The position numbers were made by a program, and so were the translations under genes. The notes below the pieces were generated by a model. That model searched no databases. It saw nothing but the letters and a program-made list of their open reading frames with translations, and was not told the origin of the DNA. A stretch of DNA of 64,000 bases from an uncultured Emergencia sp. (lineage in GTDB: Bacteria; Bacillota; Clostridia; Peptostreptococcales; Anaerovoracaceae): NCBI GenBank assembly GCA_904420065.1, contig CAJFTU010000009.1, positions 146,258-210,257 on the forward strand. Reading direction: 5' to 3'. Below, in pieces: positions 63,885-64,000 of this stretch; within the stretch, counting starts at the first letter, position 1; each line of letters begins with the position of its first letter.

Positions 63885-64000
63885 CTGACCGCTTTGAAAC
63901 TTTCTTTGGATTCTTGTAGGTTTACAATACATGTGTTACAAGTGAATAAATAAAAAGCGAGGATAGACTCACTTTGTGTTATATTTGAATCACCACAAAA

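Larger units (their letters stand above)
63485..64000. other. Leader and upstream region of the cobalamin operon
   Basis: No gene seen. From the distal end: TTGTA/TACAA boxes (63914-63942), consensus promoter (63856-63884), cobalamin aptamer (63658-63826), 76-base linker, terminator (63556-63581), cbiD ribosome binding site. Confidence 0.7.

Noticed and set aside
1..64000. CRISPR arrays, insertion sequences, tRNA or rRNA genes, prophage
   Set aside because: No regularly spaced repeats, transposase motifs, tRNA T-loop patterns or phage genes were found by reading.

Overview
The window looks like a chromosomal piece of a strictly anaerobic, endospore-forming member of the Clostridia (Eubacteriales). 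Evidence seen: spoIVA, a membrane pyrophosphatase, remnants of a 2-hydroxyacyl-CoA dehydratase locus, a crotonase, the oxygen-independent (Cbi-type) cobalamin route, consensus AGGAGG ribosome binding sites, TTGACA-17-TATAAT promoters and HrcA/CIRCE control. Genus-level placement is not possible from this sequence alone. No rRNA, tRNA, CRISPR array or insertion sequence was seen.

Layout. 1-5.1 kb (mostly plus strand): the end of an RluA-type pseudouridine synthase, a manganese-riboswitch-controlled mntP, an uncharacterised P-loop ATPase, a DUF975 membrane protein, thiN and a crotonase. 5.1-10.2 kb (minus): an envelope operon with a processive-type glycosyltransferase, a polysaccharide deacetylase, an LPG-synthase/flippase-like membrane protein and a two-component system. 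10.5-14.8 kb (plus): a TetR regulator with an operator palindrome, followed by two half-transporter ABC exporter-fold proteins. 15-18.7 kb: a DUF2284 protein, then a decaying 2-hydroxyacyl-CoA dehydratase/activase pair and ybaK. 18.8-26.4 kb (minus): hppA, secG, tpiA, pgk, gap, rpoN, trmL. 26.6-29.6 kb: homoserine dehydrogenase, a SEC-C protein, endonuclease III and a GntR regulator. 29.6-36.9 kb (minus): ppk1-ppx, clpB with a perfect CIRCE, an internally deleted aldo/keto reductase and an M50 protease. 37-43 kb: a LysM protein, a class-V aminotransferase-fold protein without its PLP lysine, and an operon of cls, a MurT-like ligase, a GatD-like protein and a small helical protein. 43.2-44.6 kb: spoIVA.

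44.7-63.8 kb is one minus-strand operon of 20 tightly packed, often overlapping genes behind a consensus promoter and a cobalamin riboswitch with terminator. It encodes the whole path from glutamyl-tRNA (hemA, hemL, hemB, hemC, hemD) through uroporphyrinogen III, precorrin-2 and cobalt insertion (cobA, a precorrin-2 dehydrogenase, cbiX) and the corrin ring (cbiL, H, F, G, D, J, E, T, C) to adenosylcobyric acid and cobinamide phosphate (cbiA, cobO, cbiP, cobD, cbiB). Nucleotide-loop genes (cobU, cobS, cobT) are not in the window.

The best candidate for something undescribed is the MurT/GatD-like pair at 39.3-41.4 kb. The amidotransferase half has lost both catalytic residues known from GatD, and the ligase half lacks a late motif normally seen in MurT, yet both frames are intact and sit next to a cardiolipin synthase. 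Other notable points are a TetR gene whose expected ATG is ATA, a PLP-lysine-less class-V aminotransferase, three genes with deletions or a frameshift, and an apparently leaderless nth transcript.
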